Assembly: GCF_018612915.1 (NCBI RefSeq)
Contig: NZ_JAGGRL010000012.1
Coordinates: forward strand, 93,624 to 132,864
Reading direction: 5' to 3'
DNA: 39,241 nt
Source: Stenotrophomonas sp. ISL-67
GTDB taxonomy: Bacteria > Pseudomonadota > Gammaproteobacteria > Xanthomonadales > Xanthomonadaceae
In this document: in pieces, positions 8,526-18,594 of the stretch
How the letters are laid out: each line of letters opens with the position of its first letter
How positions within the stretch are numbered: the first letter of the stretch is position 1
Program-made: the position numbers and the translations under genes
Notes under the pieces: generated by a model
Seen by the model: only the letters and a program-made list of their open reading frames with translations
What the model was told of the DNA's origin: nothing
Database searches by the model: none

Positions 8526-11500
8526 TATTCCGCGCACCCGCGCTGCCGCCATCGCCTTCGCCTTGGGCGGCCTGCTGTCGCTGGCCGTGGTGCTGGGCGG
8601 CGTGCTGGCTGCGCTGGGTGCCGGGCTGGCGCAGCCAGCGTTCGCGCTCGGCGTGTCATGGTGGCGGCGCAGCCGCGCGGTGCCGGCGCTGCCCCAGCTG
8701 GGGCGCCAGGACCTGCCCGCGCTGCTCGCGCTGTGGTCGTTGGGACCGGCCCTGCTCGCCCTGCTGGTGGCCTGGCCGCTCGGCGCCCTGCACGACAGCG
8801 GCAGCCTGGCCGCCGTACTTGGCCTGAGCGTGGCGGTCAGTGCCGCGCTGCTCGGCGTCTGGCGCACCTGGCCGCTGTGGAACGACATCGAGCGCAGTGA
8901 TGGCAGCCTCGCCCGCCACTGGCGCACCTTGGCCGGACGCGACCTCAGCGCGTGGCGCGGCCTGACCGTCGCCGCCCTGGTGTTGGCGATCTGCGCGCTG
9001 GTGGTGTTGCCGGCCTGGCCGGGGCTGGTACCGGATGGCATGCGCTGGCCGTTCGCGCTGGCGGTATTGATCGGTTCGCCGCTGGCCCACCTGGCCCTGC
9101 AGCGCATCGCACCGGCCGACCCGCTGGGCAACCGCAGCGTGCTCGACCAGGACAGCGATCCGTTCGCCGCCGCCGCGCAGCACGAAGACCCGACCCAGCC
9201 GCTGGAGCGGCTGGCCCAGCACGAACGCCTGCCGGCGCTGTACGAAGCCGCGCGCAGTGGCCGGGTCGACCGGGCCCTGCAGCTGCTGGCCGCCGGTGCC
9301 GACCCGCAGGGCCTGCCCGATCCAGGCTGGCGCGACCAGCGCAGCCTGGTGGTGCTGGCCGCCGTGCTGCCCGACCTGCGCCTGCTGCGCGAACTGATCG
9401 CGCGTGGCGTGGGCGTCAACACCCCGCACAAGGGCATGACCCCGCTGTTGGCGGCTACCCGCGACAGCTGGCACGGCCGCCCCGAAGCCGTGATGACCCT
9501 GCTGGCCAACGGCGCCGATTCGCGCGCGGTCGACAGCGAGGGCAACACCCCGCTGCACCACGCCGCGCGCAGTTCCGATCCCGGCGTCGCTGCGTTGCTG
9601 CGCGATGCCGCCGCCGAAGTGGATGCGCTGAACCAGGATGGCTGGTCGCCGCTGGCGGTGGCCTGCCAGGTGGGCAACTGGCGGCTGGCGCGGTTCCTGC
9701 TTGAGCGCGGGGCGCGCACCGAACCGGCCGATGGCACGCCCGTGCTGCTGGCCGCGGCCGGCACCGAAGAAGACGATCCGGCGGGGGTGCAGCTGCTGCT
9801 CAAGCACAAGGCGCGGGCCGATGCCCGTGATCGCCAGCGCCGCAGCGCCCTGCATGAAGCGGCGTTGGCCGGCCACGTGGACATCATCGACGTGCTGCTG
9901 GCGGCGGGCGCCAACCTCGAATCGCGCGATGCGCTGTCGCGCACGCCGTGGCTGGAAGCAGCGCGCGCCGGCCGTGCCGGCGTGGTCGAACACCTGCTGC
10001 CGCACACGCCTGACCTGCATGCGGTCGATGTGGAAGGCCGCAACGCGGTGCTGCTGGCCTGCATGGCCGACAACGTGTCGCCGTTGCTGGTCCGCCGCCT
10101 GCTCGACCTGGGCATTGCCGCCGACGTACCCGATCCGCAGGGCCGTCGCGCGGTGGATATCGCCGCCGCCGCCGGCCGCTGGGCGATCGTCTCGCTGCTG
10201 GACCGCAGCTACCCGTTGCCCGCCGCGGTGAGCGACGGCCTGGCCAGCGCCGGCGACGGCGATGTGGAGCAGGGCAGCCCGGCACTGCCGGACCGCCCGC
10301 CGCTGGACCTGCTGCGCGAAGCGCTGGGCTTCGGCAACGTGGAGGGCATGGCGTCGCTTGCCCGCCTGTGCAGCCCGGAAGAACTGGGCGGACTGCTGCA
10401 CGACGGCGAACTGGCGCTGGACCCGCACGCGGTGGAGTGGCTGCTGGCGCATGGCGCCGCCCCGGAAGTACTCGATGCCTGTGGCGATACCCCGATGTTC
10501 GCGCTGCTCGCGCGGGGCATCGATGCGGTGCCCGCACTGCAGGTGCTGCTGCGCCGGGGCGTGTCGCCGGCCGGCGCCGGTGGCCTGGCGCGCCTGCTCA
10601 GTGCCTGCGCCCAGCACGACCAGGCCGCGCGTGGCCTGGAACAGATGGCACTGGAACTGCTTGAACGCGGTGCCGATCCCTTCGCCGCCTCGCCAGCGGG
10701 CGACCCGCCGTTGTCGCTGGCCGTACGCCTGGGCTGGCTGCGCCTGCAACAGGCGCTGCTCACCCTGGGCGTGGACCGCGAAGCGCGCGACAGCCACGGG
10801 ATGACCGCGCTGCACCTGGCCACCGCGCTGGCCCGCGAAGGCTCCCTGAAGCTGCTGGTGCAGCAGGGCGCCTCGCCCGAAGCGCGCGCCGCCGACGGCC
10901 AGACCCCACTGGGCGTGGCGCTGTCGATCGGCCGCCGCGACCTCGCCGACTGGCTGGACTGGCGCGTGTGGCCGTTGCCGCAGCGCGCCCTGCGCGCGGC
11001 GGATCTTCCCGCTGCCGCGATGGCCGGCGATGCCGACGCCGTGCGCCGCCTGAACGACCTGGGCTTTGCGGTGGACGTGGTGGATGCGCAAGGCTGCACC
11101 GCGCTGCTGCGTGCGGCCGGTGGCGGTCACCTGGCCGTGGTCGACCTGCTGCTGGCGCGTGGCGCCAACCCGCAGCACGCTGCCGCCAGTGGCGCCACGC
11201 CGCTGTCGGCGGCGGTGAGCATGCGCCAGATCGACATCGTCTCGGCGCTGCTGGATGCCGGTGCGGAACTTGAATACCGCCTGCCGGGCGGGGTCACCGT
11301 ACTGATGCTGGCCTCGGCGCTGGGCTTGCCGGACATCGCCGCGCGCCTGCTCACCGCCGGTGCCGACGTGCATGCCGGCGATGCGCAGCAGTTGGGGCCG
11401 CTGCATTGTGCGGCATTGTACGGCTTTGGCGCGCGCGATCGGTCGCGCCTGCTGGCGCTGCTGGATACCTTGTTGTTGGCGGGTGCCGAGCCGGATCAGG

Positions 11501-11859
11501 CCGCGGCCGGTTCGGTCACGCCGCTGCTGTTGTTGCTGGGCGCGCGTGCAGAGCCGGGCACGGCCTGCGATGAGCAGATCGTGCTGGCAGCGGTGGAGCG
11601 GCTGCTGGACGAGGAAGTCTCGCTGGACGCACGTGATCCGCGTGGATTCGGGCCGTTGCACCTGGCCGCCCTGCACGGCCTGCCGTTGCTGGTGCAGCGT
11701 TTGCTGCGCGCCGGCGCCGACCCGGATGTGCGCGATGCGCTCAACCGCAGCCCGCGCGAGATCGCGGTGATGCGCGGTTTCATCGACGTGGCCGGGGAAT
11801 TCGAACCGCGCGTGCCGGGGGTGTCGTCGATGGCGCGGTTCCTGCGGGATAACGGTTGA
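8518..11859 (+). CDS. Large membrane-anchored ankyrin-repeat protein
   Basis: 1113 residues. Residues 1-200 hold about five hydrophobic helices (roughly 11-37, 67-92, 96-116, 147-170, 177-197). From about 240 to 1100 the protein is almost entirely ankyrin repeats, with recurring units such as [34 protein letters not shown] and [18 protein letters not shown]. One stretch (about 570-600) is a low-complexity break in the solenoid. No enzymatic domain was seen. Ankyrin solenoids bind proteins, so it is probably a membrane-tethered scaffold, with the repeats most likely in the cytoplasm; topology is inferred. It is coupled to the YcgL gene by an 8-bp overlap and faces the antiporter gene convergently across a pair of GTAG palindromes. 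Partner unknown. Confidence 0.85.
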   Translation: MTDIPRTRAAAIAFALGGLLSLAVVLGGVLAALGAGLAQPAFALGVSWWRRSRAVPALPQLGRQDLPALLALWSLGPALLALLVAWPLGALHDSGSLAAVLGLSVAVSAALLGVWRTWPLWNDIERSDGSLARHWRTLAGRDLSAWRGLTVAALVLAICALVVLPAWPGLVPDGMRWPFALAVLIGSPLAHLALQRIAPADPLGNRSVLDQDSDPFAAAAQHEDPTQPLERLAQHERLPALYEAARSGRVDRALQLLAAGADPQGLPDPGWRDQRSLVVLAAVLPDLRLLRELIARGVGVNTPHKGMTPLLAATRDSWHGRPEAVMTLLANGADSRAVDSEGNTPLHHAARSSDPGVAALLRDAAAEVDALNQDGWSPLAVACQVGNWRLARFLLERGARTEPADGTPVLLAAAGTEEDDPAGVQLLLKHKARADARDRQRRSALHEAALAGHVDIIDVLLAAGANLESRDALSRTPWLEAARAGRAGVVEHLLPHTPDLHAVDVEGRNAVLLACMADNVSPLLVRRLLDLGIAADVPDPQGRRAVDIAAAAGRWAIVSLLDRSYPLPAAVSDGLASAGDGDVEQGSPALPDRPPLDLLREALGFGNVEGMASLARLCSPEELGGLLHDGELALDPHAVEWLLAHGAAPEVLDACGDTPMFALLARGIDAVPALQVLLRRGVSPAGAGGLARLLSACAQHDQAARGLEQMALELLERGADPFAASPAGDPPLSLAVRLGWLRLQQALLTLGVDREARDSHGMTALHLATALAREGSLKLLVQQGASPEARAADGQTPLGVALSIGRRDLADWLDWRVWPLPQRALRAADLPAAAMAGDADAVRRLNDLGFAVDVVDAQGCTALLRAAGGGHLAVVDLLLARGANPQHAAASGATPLSAAVSMRQIDIVSALLDAGAELEYRLPGGVTVLMLASALGLPDIAARLLTAGADVHAGDAQQLGPLHCAALYGFGARDRSRLLALLDTLLLAGAEPDQAAAGSVTPLLLLLGARAEPGTACDEQIVLAAVERLLDEEVSLDARDPRGFGPLHLAALHGLPLLVQRLLRAGADPDVRDALNRSPREIAVMRGFIDVAGEFEPRVPGVSSMARFLRDNG

Positions 11860-11874
11860 TACCGACGGCACGGG

Positions 11875-11930
11875 GCGCACGACCAACGGTCGTGCGCTAC
11901 CGCCGGTAGGTGACGACCGTTGGTCGTCAC
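11875..11930. repeat. Opposed pair of GTAG palindromes between convergent genes
   Basis: The left unit is inverted: GCGCACGACC (11875-11884), loop AAC, GGTCGTGCGC (11888-11897), ending CTAC (11897-11900). The right unit is direct: GTAG (11906-11909), GTGACGACC (11910-11918), loop GTT, GGTCGTCAC (11922-11930). The GTAG tags face each other. Both stems are perfect, and the pair fills the gap between the ankyrin and antiporter genes, so it may also act as a bidirectional transcription end. Confidence 0.8.
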
Positions 11931-11934
11931 GCGG

Positions 11935-13737
11935 TCAATCGCGACGTTCGGTGCCTGCCTTTCCGTCGCTGCCGGCATCGGCCTCGAACAGGTGCATCAG
12001 GTCGGCCCGCGCGTCGCGTGAAGTCTGGATGACCGCGGCCTCGTCGTCGTAGACCAGGTATTGGTCGCGCAGCAATTTTTCATCGTGTTCGCGGAAACGC
12101 TCCACGTGCGCACGGGCAGTGTCGGTGGGAATGCCCAATGCGGTCAGCACCCGTTCGCTCAGCTCCAGGCTGGTGCCGAACACCTCGCGGAACGGTTCGG
12201 CGGACATGTCCATCAGCCGCCACGCATGCTGGCGGTTGCGTGCGCGGACCAGCACCACGGCCTGCGGGTACATGCGCCGGATCAACCGGGTGGCGCGCAG
12301 GTTCGCGTCGGGGTCGTCCAGCGTCACCACATACACCCGCACGTTTTCGCCGCCGGCCGCGCGCAGGATCTCCGGCCGGGTCGGGTCGCCGTAATACAGC
12401 TTGTTGCCGAACCGGCGCAGGTCCGACACGGTGTCCGGGTTCGCTTCCAGCGCCACGAACGGAATCTTCCGTGCGGTCAGCAGGCGCGCCACCACCTGGC
12501 CGAAGCGGCCCATGCCGGCGATCATCACCGCAGGCTCGGTGCCGCCGTTGTCGATCGTGTCGGCTGCGGGTCGTTCATGGGTCTGCTCGTGTTCGCGGCC
12601 CAGCAGTCGCAGCAACGCGATCAGCAGCAACGGCGTCAGCGCCATCGACACACCGACGATCGCCACGAGCCGGTCGTGGTTGGCGCTGCCCAGCAGGTTT
12701 GCACGCTGTGCTTCGTTGAACACCACGAACGCGAACTCGCCGCCCAGCCACAACACGCTGCCGAGCAGCAGCGCGTGCCGCGTACTGAGCTTGGCCAGCT
12801 TGCCGATGCCGAACAGCATCCCAAACTTCACCACCAGCAGGACGGCCACGCCAATGACAATGACAGCCGGCTCGGCGATCACCCGGTCCAGGTCGATGCC
12901 CATGCCCACGGCGATGAAGAACAGGCCGAGCAGCAAGCCCTTGAACGGTTCGATCTGCGATTCAAGTTCGTGCCGGAATTCCGAGTCCGACAGCAGTACC
13001 CCCGCCAGGAACGCGCCCAGGCTGGGGCTCAGGCCCACCTTCTGCATGAACCACGCCGTGCCCAGCACCACCAGCAGTGCCATCGCGGTGAATACTTCCG
13101 GGCTGCGCGTGCGCGCCACGGTGTTGAACAGCCAGCGCAGCACCGGCCGCCCACACAGGATCACCACCGCCAGTGCACCCAATGCCAGCGCCACATCGCT
13201 CCAGTGCAGCGTTTCGTTCCTGGCGCCCCCCAACAGCGGAATCGCCGCCAGCAACGGAATCGCGATCAGGTCCTGGAACAGCAGGATCGCAAACCCCAGC
13301 CGCCCGTAATCGCTGCTGATGCCCTTGTGCTCGGACAGCAGCTGCAGGCCTACGGCGGTGGATGACAAGGCCAGCGCAATGCCCACGATCAGCGCGGCCT
13401 TCCACTGGAAGTGGTCCAGCATCAGCAGGCTGCCCAACACCAGCGCGCTCAGCGCCACCTGCGCCGTACCCGCCCCGAACACCGAACGCCGCATCACCTT
13501 CAGCCGCGTGGGCGACAGTTCCAGGCCGATCACGAACAGCAGCATCACCACGCCGATCTCGGCCGCGCCCAGGATCCGGTCCGCATCCTGCACGAAGCCC
13601 AGCCCATCCGGGCCCAGCACCACGCCGGCGGCCAGGTAACCCAGCACCGCGCCCAGCCCGAGCTTCTTGAATACCGGCACGGCGATCACTGCGGCCAGCA
13701 GCAGCACCAGGGCCAGTTCCAGCGCACCGCTTTGCAT
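11935..13737 (-). CDS. KefB/KefC-type K+/H+ antiporter (CPA2) with RCK domain
   Basis: 600 residues, the length of E. coli KefB. Residues 1 to about 385 are a CPA2 cation/proton exchanger domain with family stretches LFVIGLELSP, LSSTAVGLQLLSEHKG and IEPFKGLLLGLFFIAVGMG. A TrkA-N/RCK nucleotide-binding domain follows: IAGMGRFGQVVARLL near residue 405, then a KLYYGDPTRPEILRAAG segment near 450. Kef systems release K+ and acidify the cytoplasm during electrophile stress and are gated by glutathione adducts at the RCK domain. KefB and KefC cannot be separated by eye. No ancillary KefF/KefG quinone reductase gene is adjacent. It runs convergently to the ankyrin gene and divergently from mgtE. Confidence 0.88.
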   Translation of the reverse strand: MQSGALELALVLLLAAVIAVPVFKKLGLGAVLGYLAAGVVLGPDGLGFVQDADRILGAAEIGVVMLLFVIGLELSPTRLKVMRRSVFGAGTAQVALSALVLGSLLMLDHFQWKAALIVGIALALSSTAVGLQLLSEHKGISSDYGRLGFAILLFQDLIAIPLLAAIPLLGGARNETLHWSDVALALGALAVVILCGRPVLRWLFNTVARTRSPEVFTAMALLVVLGTAWFMQKVGLSPSLGAFLAGVLLSDSEFRHELESQIEPFKGLLLGLFFIAVGMGIDLDRVIAEPAVIVIGVAVLLVVKFGMLFGIGKLAKLSTRHALLLGSVLWLGGEFAFVVFNEAQRANLLGSANHDRLVAIVGVSMALTPLLLIALLRLLGREHEQTHERPAADTIDNGGTEPAVMIAGMGRFGQVVARLLTARKIPFVALEANPDTVSDLRRFGNKLYYGDPTRPEILRAAGGENVRVYVVTLDDPDANLRATRLIRRMYPQAVVLVRARNRQHAWRLMDMSAEPFREVFGTSLELSERVLTALGIPTDTARAHVERFREHDEKLLRDQYLVYDDEAAVIQTSRDARADLMHLFEADAGSDGKAGTERRD

Positions 13738-14062
13738 GGGGAAGCCTGTGTGTGGAAGCGTCGGCCCGTCGCCGGCGGCCCATTATGCGGCCCGGCGCGT
13801 CAATGACCTTCAACCGTGCCCGAACGCGGGCGGGCCGGGGGTTGACCCTGCCTGCCCATGGGTCCAGACTCCGCCGGCGCAGTCCGGTAGCGCCCGACCA
13901 TTGGTCGGGCGGCCAGCAGCGCAAACACCCCTCCGGAGTCCAAACCCCATGTCCAGCGACAGTAGAAGTCGACCTTGCTCGACGCCAGCGATGGCCACCG
14001 CCTGACACGGGACGGTTCGCCAGCATTGGCGTCGCGCAATCGCGATCCACAAGGCGAACCCC
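13738..14062. other. Divergent intergenic region between the antiporter and mgtE, with a GTAG palindrome
   Basis: 325 bp without a convincing gene. It holds a GTAG palindrome: GTAG at 13887-13890, then GCCCGACCA (13892-13900) and TGGTCGGGC (13902-13910), a perfect 9-bp stem. It must contain promoters for both flanking genes, but I see no confident -10/-35 pair and no recognisable Mg2+ riboswitch fold ahead of mgtE. Confidence 0.6.
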
Positions 14063-15433
14063 ATGAACCAGAAAGACCTCCTGCGCCCGGTGGCGGATGC
14101 CGCCGCCCTGAGCGCACCCCTGCAGGACTTCAACACCGCCGACGCGGTGGAATACCTCAACACCCTGGAGCTGTCGCGCGCTGCCGACACCCTGGCCGCG
14201 TTGCCGTTGCCGCGCGCGGTGAAAATGCTCGAACAGCCCGAGCTCAACCGCAGTGGCGACCTGGTCGCCACCCTGCCGGTGGCCAAGGCGGCCGCACTGC
14301 TTGGGCTGATGGCCGACGACCGTGCCACCGACATCGTCCATGAGCTGGACCAGGACGAACGTGCACGGCTGATCCCGCTGCTCAGCGCCGAATCGCGCCA
14401 GGCCATCCAGCAGCTGCTCAGCTACCCGGCACACACCGCCGGTGCGCTGATGACCACCGAATTCGTCAGCGTCCCCGCGGACTGGACCGTGGGCCGCACC
14501 CTGCAGCACATCCGCGACGTCGAGCGCACCCGTGAAACCGTGTACGCCATCTACGTGCTGGACCCGCGCAGCCAGGCCCTGCAGCAGGTGGTCACCATGC
14601 GCCGGCTGATCACCGGCCTACCCGACGAGCCGATCCTGGAGGTAGCGCAGGTCAATCCACCGGTCACCGTCGATGCCATGCTCGACCAGGAAGAAGTGGC
14701 CCAGCTCATCCGTCGCCATGACCTGCTGGCGATCCCGGTGGTCGATGCGCGCCAGCACGTGCTGGGCATCGTCACCGTGGATGACATCCTGGATGCGCTG
14801 ATCGAAGAATCCACCGAAGACGCGCACAAGTTCGGCGGCATGGAGGCGTTGGAAAAACCGTACATGCAGATCGGCTTCTTCGAGATGCTGCGCAAGCGCG
14901 CCGGTTGGTTGAGCGTGCTGTTCCTGGGCGAAATGCTCACCGCCAGCGCCATGCAGCATTACGAGGAGGAACTGGCCCGCGCCGTGGTGCTCACGTTGTT
15001 CATTCCACTGATCATGAGCTCGGGCGGCAATTCCGGCTCGCAGGCCACCTCGCTGCTGATCCGCAGCCTGGCCCTGCGCGAACTGCGCCTGCGCGACTGG
15101 TGGAAGGTCGCCCTGCGCGAAGTGCCCACCGGCATCACCCTGGGCGCCATCCTCGGCGTGCTGGCGATCATCCGCATCGTGTCCTGGCAGCTGCTCGGCC
15201 TGCACGATTACGGCGAACACTGGCAGCTGCTGGCGCTCACCATCGGCGCGGCGCTGGTCGGCATCGTCACCTTCGGCTCGCTGTCCGGTTCGATGCTGCC
15301 CTTCATCCTCAAGCGACTCGGCTTCGATCCGGCCAGTGCCTCGGCCCCGTTCGTGGCCACCCTGGTCGACGTGACCGGGCTGGTGATCTATTTCAGCATC
15401 GCGGCGATGATCCTGCGCGGCACATTGCTGTAA
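14063..15433 (+). CDS. mgtE: Magnesium transporter MgtE
   Basis: 456 residues, normal MgtE length. Order: an acidic helical MgtE_N domain (about 20-125, with repeated VEYLNTLELSRAADTLAAL-type helices), a tandem CBS pair (about 130-255; AGALMTTEFVSVP and ILGIVTVDDILDAL-like motifs), a plug helix, then five transmembrane helices (about 285-455). The pore signature MSSGGNSGSQATSL and the later PFVATLVDVTGLVIYF segment are present. It is a dimeric inner-membrane Mg2+ channel closed by Mg2+ binding to its cytosolic domains. The start ATG has AAGGCG upstream. It runs divergently from the antiporter and is followed by a 142-bp repeat element. Confidence 0.95.
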   Translation: MNQKDLLRPVADAAALSAPLQDFNTADAVEYLNTLELSRAADTLAALPLPRAVKMLEQPELNRSGDLVATLPVAKAAALLGLMADDRATDIVHELDQDERARLIPLLSAESRQAIQQLLSYPAHTAGALMTTEFVSVPADWTVGRTLQHIRDVERTRETVYAIYVLDPRSQALQQVVTMRRLITGLPDEPILEVAQVNPPVTVDAMLDQEEVAQLIRRHDLLAIPVVDARQHVLGIVTVDDILDALIEESTEDAHKFGGMEALEKPYMQIGFFEMLRKRAGWLSVLFLGEMLTASAMQHYEEELARAVVLTLFIPLIMSSGGNSGSQATSLLIRSLALRELRLRDWWKVALREVPTGITLGAILGVLAIIRIVSWQLLGLHDYGEHWQLLALTIGAALVGIVTFGSLSGSMLPFILKRLGFDPASASAPFVATLVDVTGLVIYFSIAAMILRGTLL

Positions 15434-15458
15434 CGGCCGCGTGCAGTACGCCGGGCGG

Positions 15459-15600
15459 GTAGGGTCGGTTCCCAAACGACCGCCGATAACAGGGCAACAC
15501 CCAGTAACGCATGACCTGAAACGAAGGCGTCCCTCCGGGCAGGGTCATGCGTCCCAGCACCGATCACCACGATCGGCGGTCGTTTGGGAACCGACCCTAC
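15459..15600. repeat. 142-bp GTAG-bounded inverted-repeat element, copy 1
   Basis: Bounded by GTAG (15459-15462) and CTAC (15597-15600). The outer arms, 15459-15487 and 15572-15600, are a perfect 29-bp inverted repeat. Inside, ACGCATGACC (15507-15516) pairs with GGTCATGCGT (15543-15552), making a second hairpin. Related copies lie at 18409, 20024 and 31623. It sits in the 247-bp gap between mgtE and the acetyltransferase gene and encodes no evident protein. Confidence 0.85.
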
Positions 15601-15680
15601 GGTGCGACGCACGGCGTCCTCCCATCGGTACCGTCGTGCGTGTACCGTGTCAGCACGTGTCCCGGTGACTGTTCGACCCC

Positions 15681-18449
15681 ATGAGCACCTACCACCTGCA
15701 ATCCGTGTTCCGCCCGCAATCGGTGGCCGTCGTCGGCGGCAGTCCGCGCGAACGTTCCGCCGGCCGCGCGGTCATGCGCAACCTGCGCGCCACCGGCTTT
15801 CCCGGCAAGGTCGCCTGGATCAACCCGCGCTACGGCGAGATCGACGGCATCAGCACGGTCAAACGGCTGAAGGACCTCGATTGGGTTCCCGAGCTGATCG
15901 TCATCACCGCCCCGGCCAGCATCGTGCCGCAGGTGGTGGCCACTGCCGCCGAACGCGGCGTGGCCGCCGCCATCATCCTCACCGCCAACCTGGGCCACGG
16001 CCCGGGTTCGCTCACCGAACAGGTCGAAGCCGCCGCGCGCCCCAAGGGCCTGCGCATCCTCGGCCCGCACTGCCTTGGCGTGATCGCTCCGCATGCGCGC
16101 CTCAACGCCAGCATCGCCGCGCACTTCCCACAGGCGGGCGACCTCGCCCTGATCTCCGAATCCAGCGCCATTGCCGCGGCGCTGGTCGAGTGGGGCGTGG
16201 CGCGTTCGGTGGGGTTTTCCGCCGTCGTGTCACTCGGCGATGCGCTCGACGTCGACTTCGGCGACCTGCTCGACTACTTCGCCACCGATTACCGCACCCG
16301 CGCCATCCTGCTCTACGTCGAACACATCCGCGACGCGCGCAAGTTCATGTCCGCTGCCCGCGCCGCCGCGCGCGCCAAACCGGTGGTGGTGGTCAAGTCC
16401 GGCCGCCACATCCGCATCGATCCCGATGGCGACACCCACGTGCAGGCGCTGGCCAGTTCCGATGCGGTGTACGGCGCGGCGTTCAACCGCGCCGGCCTGC
16501 TGCGGGTAAGCGCGCTGGACGAACTGTTCACCGCCGCTGAAACGCTCGGCCGCCTGGGCACGTTCCCGGGCCGCCGGCTGGCCATCCTCAGCAACGGGGG
16601 CGGGGTGGGGCGCCTGGCGGTGGACCAGTTGCTGGCCCTGCGCGGCAGCCTGGCCGAACTCTCGCCCGGCACCATCGCCGCGCTGGATGCGGTACTGCCC
16701 GAAGGCTGGTCGCGCAGCAACCCGGTCGACATCATCGTCGACGCCGATGGCGAACGCTACGCCGCCGCCATCGATGCACTGATGTCCGACACCGGCAACG
16801 ACGCGGTACTGGTGGTCAACGTGCCCACCGCCTTCACCTCGTCCGCAGATGCCGCGCAGGCGCTGACCCGCACCCTCGGCCTGCGCCCGCGCCACCACCG
16901 CGACAAACCCGTGTTCGCGGTGTGGCTGGGCAACGACGACCGCGCCACCGCCACCCTCAACGCCGCCCGCGTGCCAACCTACCCGACCGAAGCCGACGCC
17001 GTGCGCGGCTTCCAGCACCTGGTGCGCTACCGTGACGCGCAGGCCGCGCTGATGGAGACCCCACCCAGCCTGCCGCAGGATTTCGTGGTCGATACCGCCG
17101 CCGCGCGCGCCATCGTGGATACCGCACTCGCCGCCGGCCAGCAGTGGCTGGATCCCATCGCCACCCACCAGCTGCTCTCGGCCTACGGCATTCCGTCCGC
17201 GCCGGTCATGCAGGCGCGCGATCCGCATGAAGCCATGGACCTGGCCCAGCCGCTGCTGGAGCAGGGCGCCACGGTGGCGGTGAAAGTGTTCTCGGCCGAC
17301 ATTCCGCACAAGTCCGATGTCGATGGCGTGCGCCTCAACCTGGGCAGCCTGCAGGCGGTGCAGGCCGCCGCCAGCTCGATCCTGGCCCGCGCCCACGAAC
17401 TGCGCCCGAATGCGCGCATCGATGGCGTGCTGGTGCAGCCCACGATCGTGCGGCCCAAGGCGCGCGAGCTGATCGCCGGCATCGCCGATGACCCGACCTT
17501 CGGCCCGGTGGTGGTGTTCGGCCGTGGCGGTACCGCCGTGGAAGTGATCGACGACAAGGCACTGGCGTTGCCGCCGCTGGACCTGCGGCTGGCCCACGAG
17601 CTGATCGGCCGCACCCGCGTGTCGCGCATCCTCAAGGCCTACCGCGATGTCCCGGCCGCCGACGAACGCGCCGTCGCGCTGATCCTGGTGAAGCTGGCCC
17701 AGTTGGCCGCCGATATTCCCGAAGTACGCACGCTGGACATCAACCCGTTGCTGGCCGACCGTGACGGCGTGACCGCGCTGGACGCGCGCGTGGCCATCGC
17801 GCCCTCGCGCAAGCTGCACAAAGGCCGCGGCCACCCGCGTTTCGCGGTGTTCCCGTATCCCAAGGAGTGGGAGCGCACCATCACCCTGTCTGACGGCGCG
17901 CCCGCGTTCGTGCGCCCGGTGCGGCCGGAGGACGATGCGCTGTTCCGCGCGTTCTTTGCCCGGGTCACCGACGACGACCTGCGCCTGCGCTTCTTCCAGT
18001 CGGTGAAGCATTTCAGCCACGAATTCATTGCCCGGTTGACCCAGCTCGACTACGCCCGCTCCATCGCACTGGTGGCGATCGACCCGCGCAGCGGTGACAT
18101 GCTCGGCGCGGTGCGCCTGCATGCCGATGCGGATTACGACCGCGGCGAATACGGCATCCTGATCCGCTCCGACCTCAAGGGCCACGGCATCGGCTGGCGG
18201 TTGATGACCATCATGATCGAGTACGCCCAGTGGCTGGGCCTGAACATCGTTGAAGGCCAGGTACTGCGCGAGAACAGCACCATGCTGGCGATGTGCCAGA
18301 GCCTGGGCTTCAAGACCAAGCTGGATCCGGACGACCCCACTGTGATGGTGGTCACCCTGCCGGTGCAGGACGCCAGCGTCGCGCTGCCGCCGGAAGGTGA
18401 CACGCTCGGTAGAGCCGGTTTCCAAACGACTGCCGACCACGGTGATTGA
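15681..18449 (+). CDS. CoA-ligase/ATP-grasp/GNAT fusion, probable protein lysine acetyltransferase (Pat/PatZ type)
   Basis: 922 residues. Order: CoA-binding Rossmann domain (about 1-130; SVAVVGGSPRERSAGRAV), two succinyl-CoA-ligase-like domains (about 145-460), an ATP-grasp domain (about 490-700; VAVKVFSADIPHKSDVDGVRL and VVVFGRGGTAVEVIDDKALALP) and a C-terminal GNAT domain (about 730-900; GILIRSDLKGHGIGWRLM is the acetyl-CoA loop). E. coli PatZ has the same architecture. It acetylates lysines of metabolic enzymes, classically acetyl-CoA synthetase. The last residues (GRAGFQTTADHGD) and the stop are encoded by a repeat element, so the C-terminal tail is not native to the family. KSGRHIRIDPDGDTHVQAL replaces the usual SHTGAL loop of true ADP-forming ligases, so ligase activity may be lost. 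Confidence 0.9.
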   Translation: MSTYHLQSVFRPQSVAVVGGSPRERSAGRAVMRNLRATGFPGKVAWINPRYGEIDGISTVKRLKDLDWVPELIVITAPASIVPQVVATAAERGVAAAIILTANLGHGPGSLTEQVEAAARPKGLRILGPHCLGVIAPHARLNASIAAHFPQAGDLALISESSAIAAALVEWGVARSVGFSAVVSLGDALDVDFGDLLDYFATDYRTRAILLYVEHIRDARKFMSAARAAARAKPVVVVKSGRHIRIDPDGDTHVQALASSDAVYGAAFNRAGLLRVSALDELFTAAETLGRLGTFPGRRLAILSNGGGVGRLAVDQLLALRGSLAELSPGTIAALDAVLPEGWSRSNPVDIIVDADGERYAAAIDALMSDTGNDAVLVVNVPTAFTSSADAAQALTRTLGLRPRHHRDKPVFAVWLGNDDRATATLNAARVPTYPTEADAVRGFQHLVRYRDAQAALMETPPSLPQDFVVDTAAARAIVDTALAAGQQWLDPIATHQLLSAYGIPSAPVMQARDPHEAMDLAQPLLEQGATVAVKVFSADIPHKSDVDGVRLNLGSLQAVQAAASSILARAHELRPNARIDGVLVQPTIVRPKARELIAGIADDPTFGPVVVFGRGGTAVEVIDDKALALPPLDLRLAHELIGRTRVSRILKAYRDVPAADERAVALILVKLAQLAADIPEVRTLDINPLLADRDGVTALDARVAIAPSRKLHKGRGHPRFAVFPYPKEWERTITLSDGAPAFVRPVRPEDDALFRAFFARVTDDDLRLRFFQSVKHFSHEFIARLTQLDYARSIALVAIDPRSGDMLGAVRLHADADYDRGEYGILIRSDLKGHGIGWRLMTIMIEYAQWLGLNIVEGQVLRENSTMLAMCQSLGFKTKLDPDDPTVMVVTLPVQDASVALPPEGDTLGRAGFQTTADHGD

Positions 18450-18550
18450 GCCGATAACGCATGACCTGTAACGCAGAGGCGTCTTCGTCCATGGTCATGC
18501 GTTACAGAACGTCGCACCGGTATAGGCGATCGTTCGGGAACCGATCCTAC
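18409..18550. repeat. 142-bp GTAG-bounded element, copy 2 (runs into a coding region)
   Basis: GTAG at 18409-18412 and CTAC at 18547-18550, the same 142-bp length as copy 1. Outer arms are recognisable but mismatched. The inner hairpin is well kept: AACGCATGACC (18467-18477) against GGTCATGCGTT (18493-18503). The TGA stop (18447-18449) and last 13 codons of the acetyltransferase gene lie inside the left part. Confidence 0.8.
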
Positions 18551-18594
18551 CGTCCGCGCGGCACCGTGCGGTCTGCAGGGTGCCGCGCGACGAT

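Noticed and set aside
13738..14062. Mg2+ riboswitch (M-box or similar) ahead of mgtE
   Set aside because: I could not identify the conserved helices or loops; only a GTAG palindrome is clear.
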